NCBI GenBank assembly: GCA_023014335.1
Contig: JAECYW010000006.1
Span: 1,364,001-1,428,000 of the forward strand
Length of the DNA: 64,000 nt
Origin: Galerina marginata
Lineage: Eukaryota; Basidiomycota; Agaricomycetes; Agaricales; Galerinaceae
Direction: 5' to 3'
Every line of letters starts with the position of its first letter. Position 1 is the first letter of the stretch. The notes under the pieces are model-generated. The model had not been told where the DNA came from. It made no database searches and was given only the letters and a program-made list of their open reading frames with translations. The position numbers were made by a program, and so were the translations under genes. Positions 11,868-23,715 of this stretch are shown in pieces.

Positions 11868-12382
11868 CATGGCAGACTCTGTCGATTAATCAAAAACTTT
11901 CTACGAAAGAGATCAAGACATTGCGACATAAAACCCCGGTTCACCCACACCGCCGCAAGAGCGAAGAACTTGCCACTGGATACCGATTCAACGAGTACAA
12001 GATTCGTGCGAGGCGGCCCTCTACCGGCTCTCCAATCATGTGGCTTCCTTACTTATCGGTTTGCAGGTCAAGGTAGCATATTGTTCGCGGCAGGTGAGTG
12101 TAATTGGAAAATTTAATTCCGTTTTGTAACTCAAGCTCCTCCGATTCCTGTGTCAAAAAAAGGATTGGTAAGAATTTCCAGAATCTGTGATAGGGAAAAG
12201 AGATTTCTGACGTCTATTTCAGGTCCAAACACGAGGACTGGTGCTCCAATACGCTCATCCCTGATTTCCCGAAATTTGTTCAATCGTTGATGTCGAACGA
12301 AGGCCTTCGTCACTACATCGATGTCCTGTTTGCACTCGAACGAGTGTTTGGAATGGCGCACGATGCGAAAGAAAAGGAATAG
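11868..12382 (+). pseudogene. 3' remnant of an unrecognised intron-containing gene
   Basis: The last exon (12223-12382) has a convincingly protein-like reading (FPKFVQSLMSNEGLRHYIDV, then an acidic-basic end and TAG). It joins in phase through a 55-nt GT-AG intron (12168-12222) to a short exon at 12136-12167 (LLRFLCQKKDW). That exon joins through 12094-12135 to an upstream exon whose reading includes ALYRLSNHVASLLIGLQ. Further upstream the same frame has stops at the start of the stretch (11886 onward), so I cannot find a start. I do not recognise the family. It may be a truncated gene or one whose 5' exons I cannot resolve. Confidence 0.4.
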
Positions 12383-13203
12383 GTAGATTTCGAAATCCTC
12401 CTTGGATCGGAGAAGAACGGACCAACTAAAAAAAGGTTGCTCTCCAGACTCTACCGACGGACGACAAGAAAGGGATCAGGACTGCGGCAGTTACTCGTCA
12501 GAGGGAAGAATTTGACGCACCATGGACGCCGCCATCAGCTCGACAGCAACTCGGAGCGTTCTGACGATGCAGACTCTAGCTATCATTGCAATTGCACAAG
12601 CTTCACAAGGCTCATAGTCACGGGTCCTCCAGTTCCCGCGGATGGCGTTTTCAACAGCCACCTAATTATAAAGATAACAGGGGGATACTTAGTTTACAGG
12701 TGACAGCATGCCGTCATCCGGTGAACTATTCCTCCAATCTGCGATAACCAACGCTTCAACAGCCTTCAAGTGCATTCCGAAGGTTTATAGGCTGCTCACA
12801 AGTAATAGGATATTCTCAACAATTGACAACACTGACAGACTCGAGCGAAATAGAGGCTTTACCCTTCGTGATATTTCTTGGACACATTCATGGACCTCTT
12901 CGCCCGAGAAAGCGCCTCACGAATCGTCATTTAGATCGCGGTTCGATCGTGGGGACATGTACAGCCACTCCCTCGTGCTGAGGTACCGCCGGACGGGCAT
13001 GGCGGATTGCTCATTTCTATCTCGTCAAAACTGTAATCCATGACCCTGCTCGCCTCAGTACTTTGTCTTGGACTAGCTACTTCAAGCTTGTCTCCATTTT
13101 CAAACGGCAGCTTGCTGTCAATCTGATAAGTCCGGAATTATACAAATATGACCTGCTCTCCCGGCCTGGCAGCGACTTTGCTTCCTTCTTGAACCCTCTA
13201 ACC
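12383..13203. other. Upstream region of O-methyltransferase A; no supported gene
   Basis: Two ATG-initiated frames (12522 and 12708, the latter about 111 codons) are present but carry no motif and no paralogue upstream of O-methyltransferase B, so I do not call them. Confidence 0.35.
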
Positions 13204-15136
13204 ATGTCGCAAAGCATGATTTCCGAACTAGCTTCCCTCATCTTAACTTCAGTCGGGACACTAGAGAAAGTATGTCGCGAAAACAAATTTCCTATTCCCG
13301 ACCTCAATGCCCCAGGGTTCTCTCCCGAATCTGAGGCATTTCGCTCGAATTTCGCGGCTGCCGAAGCTGCCAGGCTTGCAGCTGCAGCATGCATGCAACT
13401 TGCGGCAGCGTTGCTCCCGCCCACAGACGCCATGTACGGGCTAGTTGTCGGGGTATATTTACAATTCCTTTGGAGTGTTATTTCCTCGGACTGAATTGGA
13501 GCATTTCAAAGGATCATCATTCAGCGGCAGTCCGAGTATGCTTGGAAGCCAATGTGACAGAAATACTTCGCGAGGGCGGTCCCGATGTAACTATCAATAG
13601 CTATTGCTCGTACAGGCATCTTCGATGACATACGTCCATTAGGGCCTTCACGTCAATGACATAGCCGCAAAATGTGGTCTTGATCCGTCAAAACTTGGTA
13701 TCCGTCTTTTAGTTTAAACCATACTCCAATGCTTAACGATCTTAGGACGGATTATGAGATATCTGGCCAATTACCATGTCTACCGCGAATTGAAACCCGA
13801 CATCTTCACCAATAACAGAGTCTCCGGAACCTTGGATACAGGTAAATCTTGTAAGGATATCAGTACAGAGTCGGTATTATCTTTTGGTTTTGAAGTTGAT
13901 GACACTAGCTCATTAGCCCCACGCAGTCCCGAAAGCAAATATGATTCAACAGGTTTTCCTGCACTTGTCAGTCACCAGTACGTTTTCACAACTCCACGAG
14001 ATTTTCGATATTCATGTTTCATGCCCAGCTTGGATTTGAACCACAAATGCAGCGCCGTTGCATGGGATGTACTCCGCGATCCAATCCTTGGGCATTCAAA
14101 GGACCTGACTAACACGGTGTTTTCTCGAGGATTAAGTACAGACATGACGTTCTGGCAGTTCTTTGGACACCCGGATAACTATTTGCGGCACCGTCGCATG
14201 GGGTTTGCAATACAAGGAATTGCAGCTGTCCAACCGGTTGACATGATTTTCAAGGGTAGGTTTTTAGGATTAGGATAACCAGCGCTACCCAAGTTTTTGA
14301 TTTTGTTATCCATACAGCATTTAATTGGGAAGCACTCCCCAAATATTCACTCGTCGTAGACGTTGGCGGTGGACTCGGCGTCTCAATCATGCCAGTCGCT
14401 AGAAAATACGGCGATTTGAATATCGTTATACAGGACCAACAGAAAGTCGTCGAGGCAGGCAAAAGAGTAGGCCGCCTTTTGTCTGTTGCATGTCAGCCTG
14501 CTTACTTGGATAAAGCTTTGGTTAGATAAATTCCCGGAGGCGCTCGATGATGGTCGAGTGAAACTAGAGGGTGCGTTGCAAAAAAACTTTAATCTGGTTG
14601 GGCATACCATTAATTGCTAGCGCCGCCGTCCAAAGCCCATGACTTCTTTTCCCCACAGTGTGCGAAAAATGCTTCAGTATTTCTTGTCAAACATGTCCTT
14701 CATAACTGGCCAAAACCATATATGACCAAGATTCTGCATCAGTTGCGCGAGGCCGCGACAAAGGACACCGTCCTGATCGTAATCGACAATGTCCTTCCCT
14801 ATGCCTGTCGGAGTGACCCGGAGGGATTTGAAAACACAGATTCGGGGGTCAAAGAGGCCCCAGAACCGTTGTTACCCAACTATGGTGCTGTTGGGAATGC
14901 TGCGTATACGCTGGATATGACGGTGAGCAACTTCCAATTTTAATGGATACAGATGATATATTGTGCTGAGTACTCTTCATTTTCGTCCACAGATGATGTT
15001 TAATTTCAATGCAGAAGGTCACACAGTGCTGGGGCTGAAGGCTCTATTGGCAGTGACGGGCTGGCGCATCTCGAGAATCCGTGCCATCGATCCGAAGAAT
15101 TTCTTTTTAAAGTCGGTGGAAGCCTCACCTATGTAG
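13204..15136 (+). CDS. SAM-dependent O-methyltransferase (plant/fungal family 2), copy A (471 aa)
   Basis: Ten exons sum to 472 codons with stop: 13204-13452, 13512-13586, 13643-13697, 13746-13869, 13927-13977, 14029-14255, 14318-14466, 14516-14570, 14636-14922 and 14993-15136. An alternative acceptor at 14620 adds five codons. The N-terminal half is the helical/winged-helix dimerisation domain (CGLDPSKLGRIMRYLANYHV). The C-terminal half is the Rossmann methyltransferase: LVVDVGGGLG is the SAM-binding motif I, HNW in VLHNWPKPY carries the family's catalytic-base histidine, and a KNFFLKSVEA end is typical. Family members methylate hydroxyl groups of phenolics and polyketides; the substrate here cannot be read. 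The start is set by the paralogue, which also begins MSQSMIS. It lies 0.4 kb from copy B in the same direction. Confidence 0.88.
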
Positions 15137-15548
15137 CCAAGGAGAGAAATCAAGGTCTTTTGCTCTGTACGACGTTAAACTTTTCGTTCTTTCAGGTCTT
15201 CTCTTGTTTACTAGCGCATATGGCTTTTCCCATCGCACACAATAGGACAGTGTCCATCACGGTACCACCATAGAACGCGAGGTCTGGTGTGTTCAGTAAA
15301 TAGCAAGACATCGGACCTAGCCCGGTCAAACCTTATTCTTGTTTGTTGCTGGCTGTTTCTGAATCCTAATTTTGCGTTCCCAAGTTCAAATCGCCACATT
15401 CGCATATGTCCGAATAATCCTCGGCTTCTAGTTTCTCTGGTCTTCCTCGAAGCTGTAAGTGGCTGATTATGAAACGTTCGAAATGTATTTCGGTTCCATA
15501 CAAATACGGAACCCTCAGCTACCCAGGCAGCTGCTAGACCCCACTCCT
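15137..15548. other. Spacer between the O-methyltransferase genes
   Basis: About 410 nt holding the 3' end of copy A and the promoter of copy B. No other feature is seen. Confidence 0.4.
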
Positions 15549-17458
15549 ATGTCACAAAGTATGATTTCCCAGCTCGCCCTTCTCATTTCAACCTCAGTCG
15601 AAACCCTGGAGAAAGTATGCCTAGAAAACCAGTGGAATTTACCCGACCTCAACGCCCCTGGGTTCTACCCTCAGACAGAAGCATTTCGCTCAAATGCGGT
15701 GGCTGCTGAAGCAGCCAAAGTCGCAGCATCGGCATGCATGCAACTCATCGCTTCGTTGGTCCCACCCACAGACAGCCTGTATAGACTTGCGGCTGGTGTC
15801 TGTTTTTTTCTTCTCTCCCTAATGCCTGCATCCTGACCCAAGCGACTCATTAGGAACGTCAATCAGCTGCTGTTAGGGTGTGCTTGGAGGCCAATGTAAC
15901 CGAAATCCTCCGTGAAGCTGGGCCCAACGTAAATATCGATTTTTATTTGTTCCGTCTGACTCTTATTATTCCTTAGGGCCTTCACGTCGACCAAATCGCG
16001 GCGAAGTGCGGTCTCGATTCATCGAAACTTGGTACGCAATTCCCTTGACCGAAAAAGAACAACAGTAATACTTCACTCGCCATTCTTAGGACGGATTTTG
16101 AGATTGCTGGCAACCCACCATGTCTACCGCGAATTGAAACCTTATGTATTTACGAACAACAGAGTATCAGGAACAATGGATACTGGTAAGCCTTCCAAGG
16201 ATATATTCAACGAGTCAGTGTTCTCATTTTCTGCACATAAGGGCCTTCTTCCTGACGAGCGTTACTTTGCAGGCCTCAAAGTAAATACGATTCCACCGGG
16301 TTTCCTGCTCTTATCAGCCACCAGTAAGTATCATTTGCATCATGAAATTTTCAACGTTAAGTGAGTTTATGCCCAGCTTGGATATAGACCACAAATGCAG
16401 CGCTGTTGCATGGGATGTACTCAAGGACCCCATTCATGGACATTCGGACGAATTAACTGACACAGTCTTCTCTCGAGGGCTGAACACAAATTTGACCTTT
16501 TGGCAGTTCTTTGAGCACCCGGATAATTATTTTCGGCACCGTCGTTTCGGCTTTGTGATGCAAGGCATGGCAGCTATTCAACCTGCCGATATGATTTTTA
16601 AAGGTGCGTTCCACGAACAAGGGGGACAAGTGGCACTAACATCTTTGCGTCTAGCATTTGATTGGGACGTCCTTCAGAAAGATTCACTTGTCGTGGATGT
16701 CGGCGGAGGAATCGGTGTTGCAGCGATGCCTCTAGCCAGGAAATACCCAGATTTAAACATTGTTATTCAAGACCTTCCCAAGGTTGTTGACGAAGGCAAA
16801 AGAGCACGTCTTTTGTTGTACTTCTATTATCCTGGGCTTATCAGAATACTTAATTAGTTTTGGTCAGAAAATTTCCCAGACGCCCTTAAGAGTGGTAGAA
16901 TAAAGATCGAATGTGCGTCGCATTTAATGTGTTGACTCTGGAGTCTGGCCGGAATCCATGCTGAGTGGCGTTTGTAGTCCAAGACTTTTTTACACCACAG
17001 TCGATCACGAATCCTGCAGTCTTTCTTGTTAAACAGGTATTGCATAACTGGCCCAAGCAATACATGTCCAAGATTTTGCAACAACTGCGCGCAGCAGCTA
17101 CAAAAGAAACTGTTTTGGTCATCATCGATAATGTTCTTCCCTACCCCTGCCGAGGTAATACAGAGAGCGAATTTGTTGAGAAGAAGGTCAAGGAGGCACC
17201 AGAACCGTTATTGCCCAACTACGGTGCGGTGGGGAATGCTGCTTATTCACTGGACATCTCGGCAAGTCGTCTTTGGTCACTGATATCGAAATTGATTGTT
17301 GATACTCGCTGTAGATGATGTTTTATTTCAATGCACAGGAGCACACAGTGCTGGGACTGAAGGATCTGTTGCAGGCCACCGGATGGCGACTTTTGAGAAT
17401 CCATGCCGTCGATCCGAAGAATTTCTTTTTAAAATCTGTGGTGGCCATACCTATGTAA
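15549..17458 (+). CDS. SAM-dependent O-methyltransferase (family 2), copy B
   Basis: Same exon plan as copy A with all introns at matching sites. The start is MSQSMISQL at 15549. Domain order is dimerisation domain (CGLDSSKLGRILRLLATHHV), SAM motif I (LVVDVGGGIG), HNW catalytic histidine segment (VLHNWPKQYMSK), and C-terminal KNFFLKSVVA. Two introns begin with GC instead of GT: 16804-16857 (after EGKR) and 17262-17314 (a perfect GCAAGT donor), whereas copy A has GT at both sites. With these splices the frame is open throughout, so the gene appears intact. Without them it would read into stops, so expression depends on GC-AG splicing. Substrate is unknown. No polyketide synthase or other biosynthetic backbone gene is adjacent, which weakens any claim of a metabolite cluster. 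Confidence 0.82.
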
Positions 17459-18723
17459 CTTTAGGTTCTAGAACCAGACTTTGATCATTGACCTTGAAAA
17501 AAACCAGTCGTTTTGTCGTCCCTATGATTAATCATTATGTAGTATGATATGTAACCCAGGATATCTCTTGCGCTTTTCAGTACTAACAACAAATTTATAG
17601 CCTACCACAGGGTTTGTCTAATGTGTACGCTTTATGCAACATGAGCACGAGAAGCAAGTCACTCTTAGCCACTCATTTGAGGCCGTATTTCTGCTGGACA
17701 AGAATAATAGTGGCGTAATTAATAGGAGATAAAACAGGCGCTCATTGAAGGCGCTGAATTGAACCATTGCACTGTCATTAACAGGGCCTGTTGACGTTTT
17801 GAATGCGATGGACGGGGAGTCAGGCCAGGGTAATGTTTCTACAAAGATTAAATAACTCGGCTAGGTACTTATGTACGTGCCTCTAGAACAGAAACTCGAG
17901 ACGGTAAGAATGAGGCTGCTGTCAGCAATGTCCTGTCAGGCTATTTCTGGCTTTCGGTAAAGGGTCCGAACCCCCCGGGCTATTTGGTTCGAAGGCCGTC
18001 GTACCTTTCCCATCAACAACATCGCGAAGTGTGATCAAATTTATCTTCAAGTCAAACTTCGTCCAAACTTCGTCGGCTCTTTCACTTCAAAGGTTAAGTG
18101 GTTTGCTTCAAAGCGTGCACGGTCATGAAGCTGTTTCAGGTCAATGTGCTACCTATCCATCTAATATTATAAACCTACTGTTGCTTACCTACTGCCCAGT
18201 GTTCTCCCACTTTGGATCGATGACAACTTGAAGGCGCAAACTTGGGTGTCAAGTTGAACCACAAATATATCCCCCCCCCACTTGGTGAAATCCAGTTCTT
18301 CTTCTTCAGTTCTCGTTGGATATTGAACTGGCTCCGTCGCGTCGCAATGCTCGGATGTGGGCACCAAGGTTCACTGGGGCAACCATTCTCGTCGAGAAAC
18401 TGGGATTCAAAAAAAAACGTGATGTCGATCGGCGAAGGAGTCCAAGTCAGCCTCATTGGCGCTTGGATCTAAAAATACCTCGCACGACTGGCCTACAAAG
18501 CTGACCTGTGAGCCGCATTCTGATTCCTACCCTTTCTTTCTTTACTCATCATCCACTACAGTTCCTTCTATTCCTCCCTTCCCTCAATTTACAGGGAACG
18601 CCACTTCCTTTTCTCTGTTGCTTATTGTCCTCGGACTCGTGGATATATTACCTTGCTTAATCGTCACTTCCTCGACATCCCTACCTTCCCTTGAGGCCAG
18701 CTACCTTCAACGTCGTCTAAAAC
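17459..18723. other. 1.26-kb intergenic region
   Basis: No gene is supported. A run of nine C occurs near 18271. The CT-rich stretch from about 18520 to 18720 looks like the promoter/5' leader of the chitin deacetylase gene. Confidence 0.4.
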
Positions 18724-20885
18724 ATGCTCGTTTCCGCACCAAAGCCTCCCCCGAGGCTGCAAACCATTTTCGCCCTAGGCGTGGTGGCTCTTTCGGTCCT
18801 CGGCGTCGAAGCGCAGCAAACAACGCCCGGTCGTACAACTCAGGCCGGCGAGGCGTCTATCAAAGGCGAGTTGGAGTCCTAGTTATTTTCAATCGCCTTT
18901 CCCTTCCGTCAATCAAGTTAAACACAGCGGCGGGTTCATAACACGAGCCTGTGATTTAATCCTCTATTTCCGTTTTCTCGATGCCGCGTTCAATGGCTGA
19001 CTTCCCTTATTTACTCTGCTACAGACCCCAAAAAAGAGTGCGAGCCTTATAACTTCCAACCTGTCACCGACGCCCTCGCCTCGTTCCCCATCATCTGGCA
19101 GCCCGCCACCATCGTTCCCGAGGACTCCAACGCTCAGGCGAAATGGGCTGCTATCCAGCCCAGCGTTCCTAATATCCCGCCCAAGGTAAATCCAATCAAG
19201 GTGTTGAGTACGCTGTGGCTGACCTCAATATACAGGGTACCCTGGAAGGTAACTTCGAAGGCCTCAACTACCCAGCGGACGACCCCGATTGTTGGTGGAC
19301 GAATACAAAATGTAATAATCCCAAGACTGGTGGCATTCCTGCGGACGTATTTACGATGCCTGAGGTAAGTTTTCTCTCCTTCGTTGCGCAAAGGCGTTGT
19401 GATTGAAAGGGCGACGCAGCCTCGAACGCTTGGGTATGGATTCGACGATGGCCCGAACTGCTCTCACAACGCCTTCTATGATTATCTCCGTTCTCAGAAC
19501 CAGAGAGCCAGTGAGTAGTCTTCTCGACGTCTGAAGTTTTAACTCGTCGTTTAATCAACTTGTTTAGCCATGTTCTATGTTGGAAGCAACGTCATGGATT
19601 GGCCCTTGGAGGCTCAAAGAGCCGTCGCTGATGGTACGTGCTAGTAACTTACTTTCTGGGTAGTGGCTGACACAATGTAGGTCACGAAATTTGCATTCGT
19701 GAGTTCAAAGTGTGATCGTCAGTTGGCCCACACTAACTTAGCCGTAAGACGGCTGGTCGCATCGTTACAGTGGGTGACATCCGATCCTTCCATTTCGTTT
19801 CTCATTTTGTTTCTTATCAGTGACTGGATTTGAAAGCCCGGACGCTTTTGCCGAACTTTATTACAGTGAGTTTCCCAATTCCTGCCCGTGGTTTATCATC
19901 GCTCATAAAAACCATTAGGTGTAAGAGCCTTCATTCTTGTCATCGAACGAGCAGATCGCTCGAATAGTTTATACGACGCTAATTAATTTCCACAGATGCA
20001 AGCCGTTAAAATTGCTACCGGGGTTACTCCGACTTGCTGGAGAGTACGTACCTTATTTCCTCAGACGCCCGTCCTTCCTTTTAAGTTGCCCGCCGGCTAA
20101 CCTAATTTCGATTCTTCAGCCACCTTACGGCGATGTTGATGACCGCATTCGTGCCATCGCTCACGGTCTGGGGTTGCGCACTGTCCTATGGGACTACGAT
20201 TCGCAAGATTGGCAGGTTGGTGCTACGGCTGGGGTTACCTCTGAGACGGTGGACAAGGAGTACCAGGTCCTTATCGACGATGCGAAGAAGGGCAAGTTCA
20301 ATAACGTACGTTGGGCTTGTTAGGCCTTTTGTGAGTCTCGTTTTATTGATGTTCCTTTAGGTTGGCGCCATGCTCCTGATGCATGAGATCAACGAATTTA
20401 CGATGACTGAAGCGATGAAGATGTACCCAAAACTCAAGGAAGCGTTCCAGGTCCGTATGATGATTTCGTCCTCACCCCCTGTGCTTACATCCAGTACTAT
20501 AAGCACATCGTCCCTGTCTGCGTAGGCCTCAACATTACGCAACCTTACGTTGAGAATAGTGTTACTATGCCCAACTTCGCGCAATGTCAGAGACAACGAA
20601 CATCGCTTTTATGCTCTGCTTATTAACCGCCTCTGTTTGATTTTAGATATCGCTGGAACTGGCTCTACTCTCGTTAAAAATTCCACCAACGCCGTGACCG
20701 TCACCGCCACAGCGAGTTCATCCAGCACGTCGTCGCCGTCGACTACTGGAGACGCTCCTGGCGCGACCCCGCAGACCGGAGACGCGTCGCGTTTGCAGTG
20801 GATGAACGGCATGGGAGGTATTCAAGTCATCGTCGCCCTGGTTTTGGGCTTCGTCTGCGCGGCGACTCTTGGACTCCCTAACTGA
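18724..20885 (+). CDS. Chitin deacetylase, carbohydrate esterase family 4, GPI-type C-terminus (442 aa)
   Basis: It hydrolyses acetyl groups from chitin to give chitosan at the cell surface. The N-terminus is a signal peptide (LQTIFALGVVALSVLGVEAQ). The NodB/CE4 core has GFDDGPNC (motif 1, catalytic Asp and metal Asp), HGWSH (metal-binding His pair), RPPYGDVDDR (motif 3), VLWDYDSQDW (motif 4) and LLMHEIN (motif 5). A Ser/Thr-rich stalk and hydrophobic tail ending AATLGLPN fit GPI anchoring. Fourteen exons sum to 443 codons. Intron 1 (18866-19024, 159 nt, unusually long here) has a GC donor (GCGAGT). Between LYY and MQAVK the frame closes only if a 2-nt exon (19919-19920) is included, giving a Ser codon split over three exons. 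It has no obvious partner nearby. Confidence 0.93.
19919..19920 (+). other. Predicted 2-nt micro-exon of the chitin deacetylase gene
   Basis: The preceding exon ends TTATTACA at 19865 before a GTGAGT donor; the first intron ends ATTAG at 19918. GT follows, then GTAAGA opens a second intron that ends CACAG at 19995. Joining 19865 directly to 19996 shifts the frame to a quick stop. Including GT yields Tyr-Tyr-Ser-Met-Gln-Ala in frame with the conserved downstream CE4 core. Confidence 0.6.
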
Positions 20886-21265
20886 GCTAGCGGGTACCGA
20901 ACATGGACAGCCTATCTATACCAGTCATAAATGCACCATCTGCAGGATTTGCTTTTGCATCTTTGTTTCATTCTATACCTTACATCCATCTAGTATACCT
21001 TGCCTTTAAAACTCCTTGCACATCTGTACTATCTACCATCTCTCTCTTATTACTATTCCACTACTCCTCACTTACATGCGAGATTATTATACTAGATAAC
21101 AAGTCATCGGTACTGCATCGGTACTTCCGTTGACAAACAGACCTTTTGCGGTAGCGAAATGACGGGCCGGCCCGGATGTCATGCAACGTCAAGACTCGGT
21201 TTGCTCTTTTATCTCTTGACTTCCACGTTCACTTTTGCACGCTACCTCCCATACCGCCATAACAT
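20886..21265. other. Short intergenic spacer
   Basis: It holds the deacetylase 3' end and the upstream region of the F-box-like gene. Nothing else is identified. Confidence 0.4.
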
Positions 21266-22925
21266 ATGCTATCGCTCAGAACCAAGGCTCATAGCAGCAT
21301 AATCTTCCAAGAGCCCATACTTCCAGTCGATGTCTTCAGCGTTGTAACGGATATCATAGCCTCGGACCTGGACAGCGCACCCTACGTCAGGTTGAGGAGT
21401 TTAATGGCACTTTCCCTTACCTGTTACCCCCTCTTTTTTCTGTCTCAAAGGTACATGTTTACGACCGTCAATTTTCGCCTCTTCCCCCGGCCCCCGTTCA
21501 CCAATCCCCAACCCCAATATGAAATCCTCGCGATAGGGCTTCAGGAATTAGAAAGGGTGCTGCATCGCAACCCGTGCGTAGCTAACTATGTTCGCACTTT
21601 GAATATTCAATTAGACGAAGACGATTCCACAGGCGACTTGGTGGGTGATATCGGTCTCCTACTCAAGTTTACCCGTTTGGAGACCTTAACTATGACACCT
21701 CATAAAAATGTCCACTATATCCATGGGGTCCCACGTTGGTGGGACAGGGGCGATATAGAACCAAACCGTGACGGTGAGGGGGACCTAGGATTGCTAGTAG
21801 ACGATGCAACGTTTGTGGCAAGGTACAAAAGGCGGCCTATCAATTGGGAGGCCATACCCCAGGACCTCCAAGACGCATTTCAGATCCTGCTGGGTCTCCC
21901 AAAGCTCTCGACACTCAAGCTTTTGCACATCAAGAACTTCCCAAGCGAAATTCTGGCTCTCGCCGTCAACCTTCAAACCTTGCACGTAGATCGTTGCGAA
22001 TTCACCTCCGTATCTAGTCCCGTATCCAGTGCCGCACTTCTACCCGCTGGTAAGGTTCGGATGCCATTGCAACGATTTATGATTCATCCTGGAACTCGAT
22101 CGGATGTACAAGTTCTGAATAGTTCCGTGCAATATGGTTATGGCGATGTGTCTGTGTTGGATTTTGCCCAGGTTCGCCAGATAATCTTCATGTTACGCCG
22201 TAGCTTTGAGGTGGACGAGCTACGCCAGCTAGGAGATTTGCTAGATGGTGCATTGCATGTGGAGACACTGACGCTCATTTACCGCCGTGAGTATTACTTT
22301 CTCTTCATTCTTGGCGAACTGGTCACGCTGACAGCAATGTTGTCCAAAAGATTGGTTTCCGTGGGCAGGACCGTCAGGCTTTCAACCGCGCACTCAAGAA
22401 GAAACTTTCCGAAAGCTAGCACGTTTACACAGCCTCCGAATTATATGCGACCTCCCCGTCAGGTTTTATTATTGCAGTATTTTATGTGACACTCTGAAGG
22501 ATGCAAAATCATTCCAGGTGCTCGAAAGCCTCGACATTCGGATAAAATTGTATCCCGGCCTCACTGAACCCATCGTTCGCGACTTGCACAATCTCGATTT
22601 CTACCTTTCCAGTGAATCAAGGTTTCCTGCGCTGACATCTGTCACTGTCGCGATTTCTTTGGATCATTTTTCCAACTTTAAAGAGACCAGCGTACTCCAG
22701 TCCTTTGGCTCGCTGAGGTCACGGGCCAACGTTTCAGATTTGTATGAGCTGTCCGACATTCTTCTATGGCTGCGGTTCCCCAACACCCATCTACCATTCC
22801 TTTCCAGCGGTGTCGTCGATCTCTCCTACTCAGTAATGGACGCGGTGGGTGCCTTGAATCCCACTGTCATCGTCAATAATGTCTTGGGGATTTTCAACGA
22901 GTCATACATGTATCTCTGTGATTGA
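21266..22925 (+). CDS. F-box-like / leucine-rich protein (531 aa)
   Basis: Two exons (21266-22286 and 22351-22925) flank a 64-nt GT-AG intron and total 532 codons with stop. Residues about 17-70 form an F-box-like segment: LPVDVFSVVTDI, then a spacer, then LSLTCYPLFFLSQRYMFTTV, the usual pattern of the Agaricomycete family. The rest is an irregular leucine-rich region (repeated LETLTM, LSTLKLLHI and LQTLHVDRC units). In general these proteins are thought to act as substrate adaptors of SCF ubiquitin ligases through Skp1, with variable C-termini; the target is unknown. It is not closely related to the three-gene F-box family at 46-53 kb. Confidence 0.75.
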
Positions 22926-23707
22926 ATCCCAGGATTTGGTCGAAATAATTCTACGAATTGGTGGTCCTTGGACGTCGCAGGTTCTGACTATTCTGTAGTT
23001 TTGGTAACTATAATTTTTGTTTCTTTCATGGCGCCCGCCAAGCATTCGCCTCCGAAGCGAAGAACTCGTAATAGGTGACCATCCAGAGGTGGGTCGCATT
23101 TCCGCGGATGAATGACTAATAGAAATAAAAGCGTCAGAGTCATTTTTAACCTTCGCTTTTAAACACCAGCGCTTCCGCAATCGAATGATTTGACCTGATT
23201 TGACTCTTCAAGTTTCGTCAACCACCCGACTCCATCTAGGTGATGCCGTCCAGTCGACTACCCACCGATAACCTATCACTGTCTATTCAGTTCAGCAAAT
23301 TAGATCTCAGGGTGCCGCTATCCTTCGCCACTTCACCTGTTTTGAAACGCTAAGTTAAATAGAAATTTATCACGATTTTAGAGAATAGCGCATCCTTCCC
23401 AAAACAGCAAGTTTAAAATGGCATTGATTCAGACATCCTAGCTAAGTCATATGCCATTCTTTCATTAACAGCTCGAATGCCACTATATATATCAGGTGTC
23501 AAGGCCAGAGCACTCCGATGATGACTGAAATTTCCGCCATCAGGCCGGTCGTTTGACCTCCCCGGTAATACAACTCCTTCCTTCCTTCCTTCCGGTCCAG
23601 GGAAGCACATTACCAAGCATCAAATATCGCCATTTGTCCTGCATGCTAAGACATACTCATGTCGGTGTCAACGTGGCCTTCGATGACGATGTGCATATCC
23701 AGTGACA
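22926..23707. other. Intergenic region with a short CTTC microsatellite
   Basis: No gene is supported. A (CTTC)n tract of about four to five units lies at roughly 23574-23592. Confidence 0.45.
23574..23592. repeat. CTTC microsatellite
   Basis: About four and a half tandem CTTC units, visible directly in the sequence. Confidence 0.7.
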
Positions 23708-23715
23708 TATATAAG
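23708..23715 (+). promoter_or_regulatory. TATA box of the EgtD-like methyltransferase gene
   Basis: TATATAAG lies 41 nt before the chosen ATG at 23749. It supports that start over an upstream in-frame ATG at 23659, which lies 5' of the box. Confidence 0.45.

Noticed and set aside
13063..13203. Upstream extension of O-methyltransferase A
   Set aside because: Not supported by the paralogue, which begins at the equivalent MSQSMIS.
13870..13926. Reading O-methyltransferase A straight through this 57-nt open stretch
   Set aside because: Copy B has a GT-AG intron at the same site that must be removed to stay in frame; splicing A at GTCGGT...CGCAG gives matching PESKYDSTGF, so it is an intron that happens to be open.
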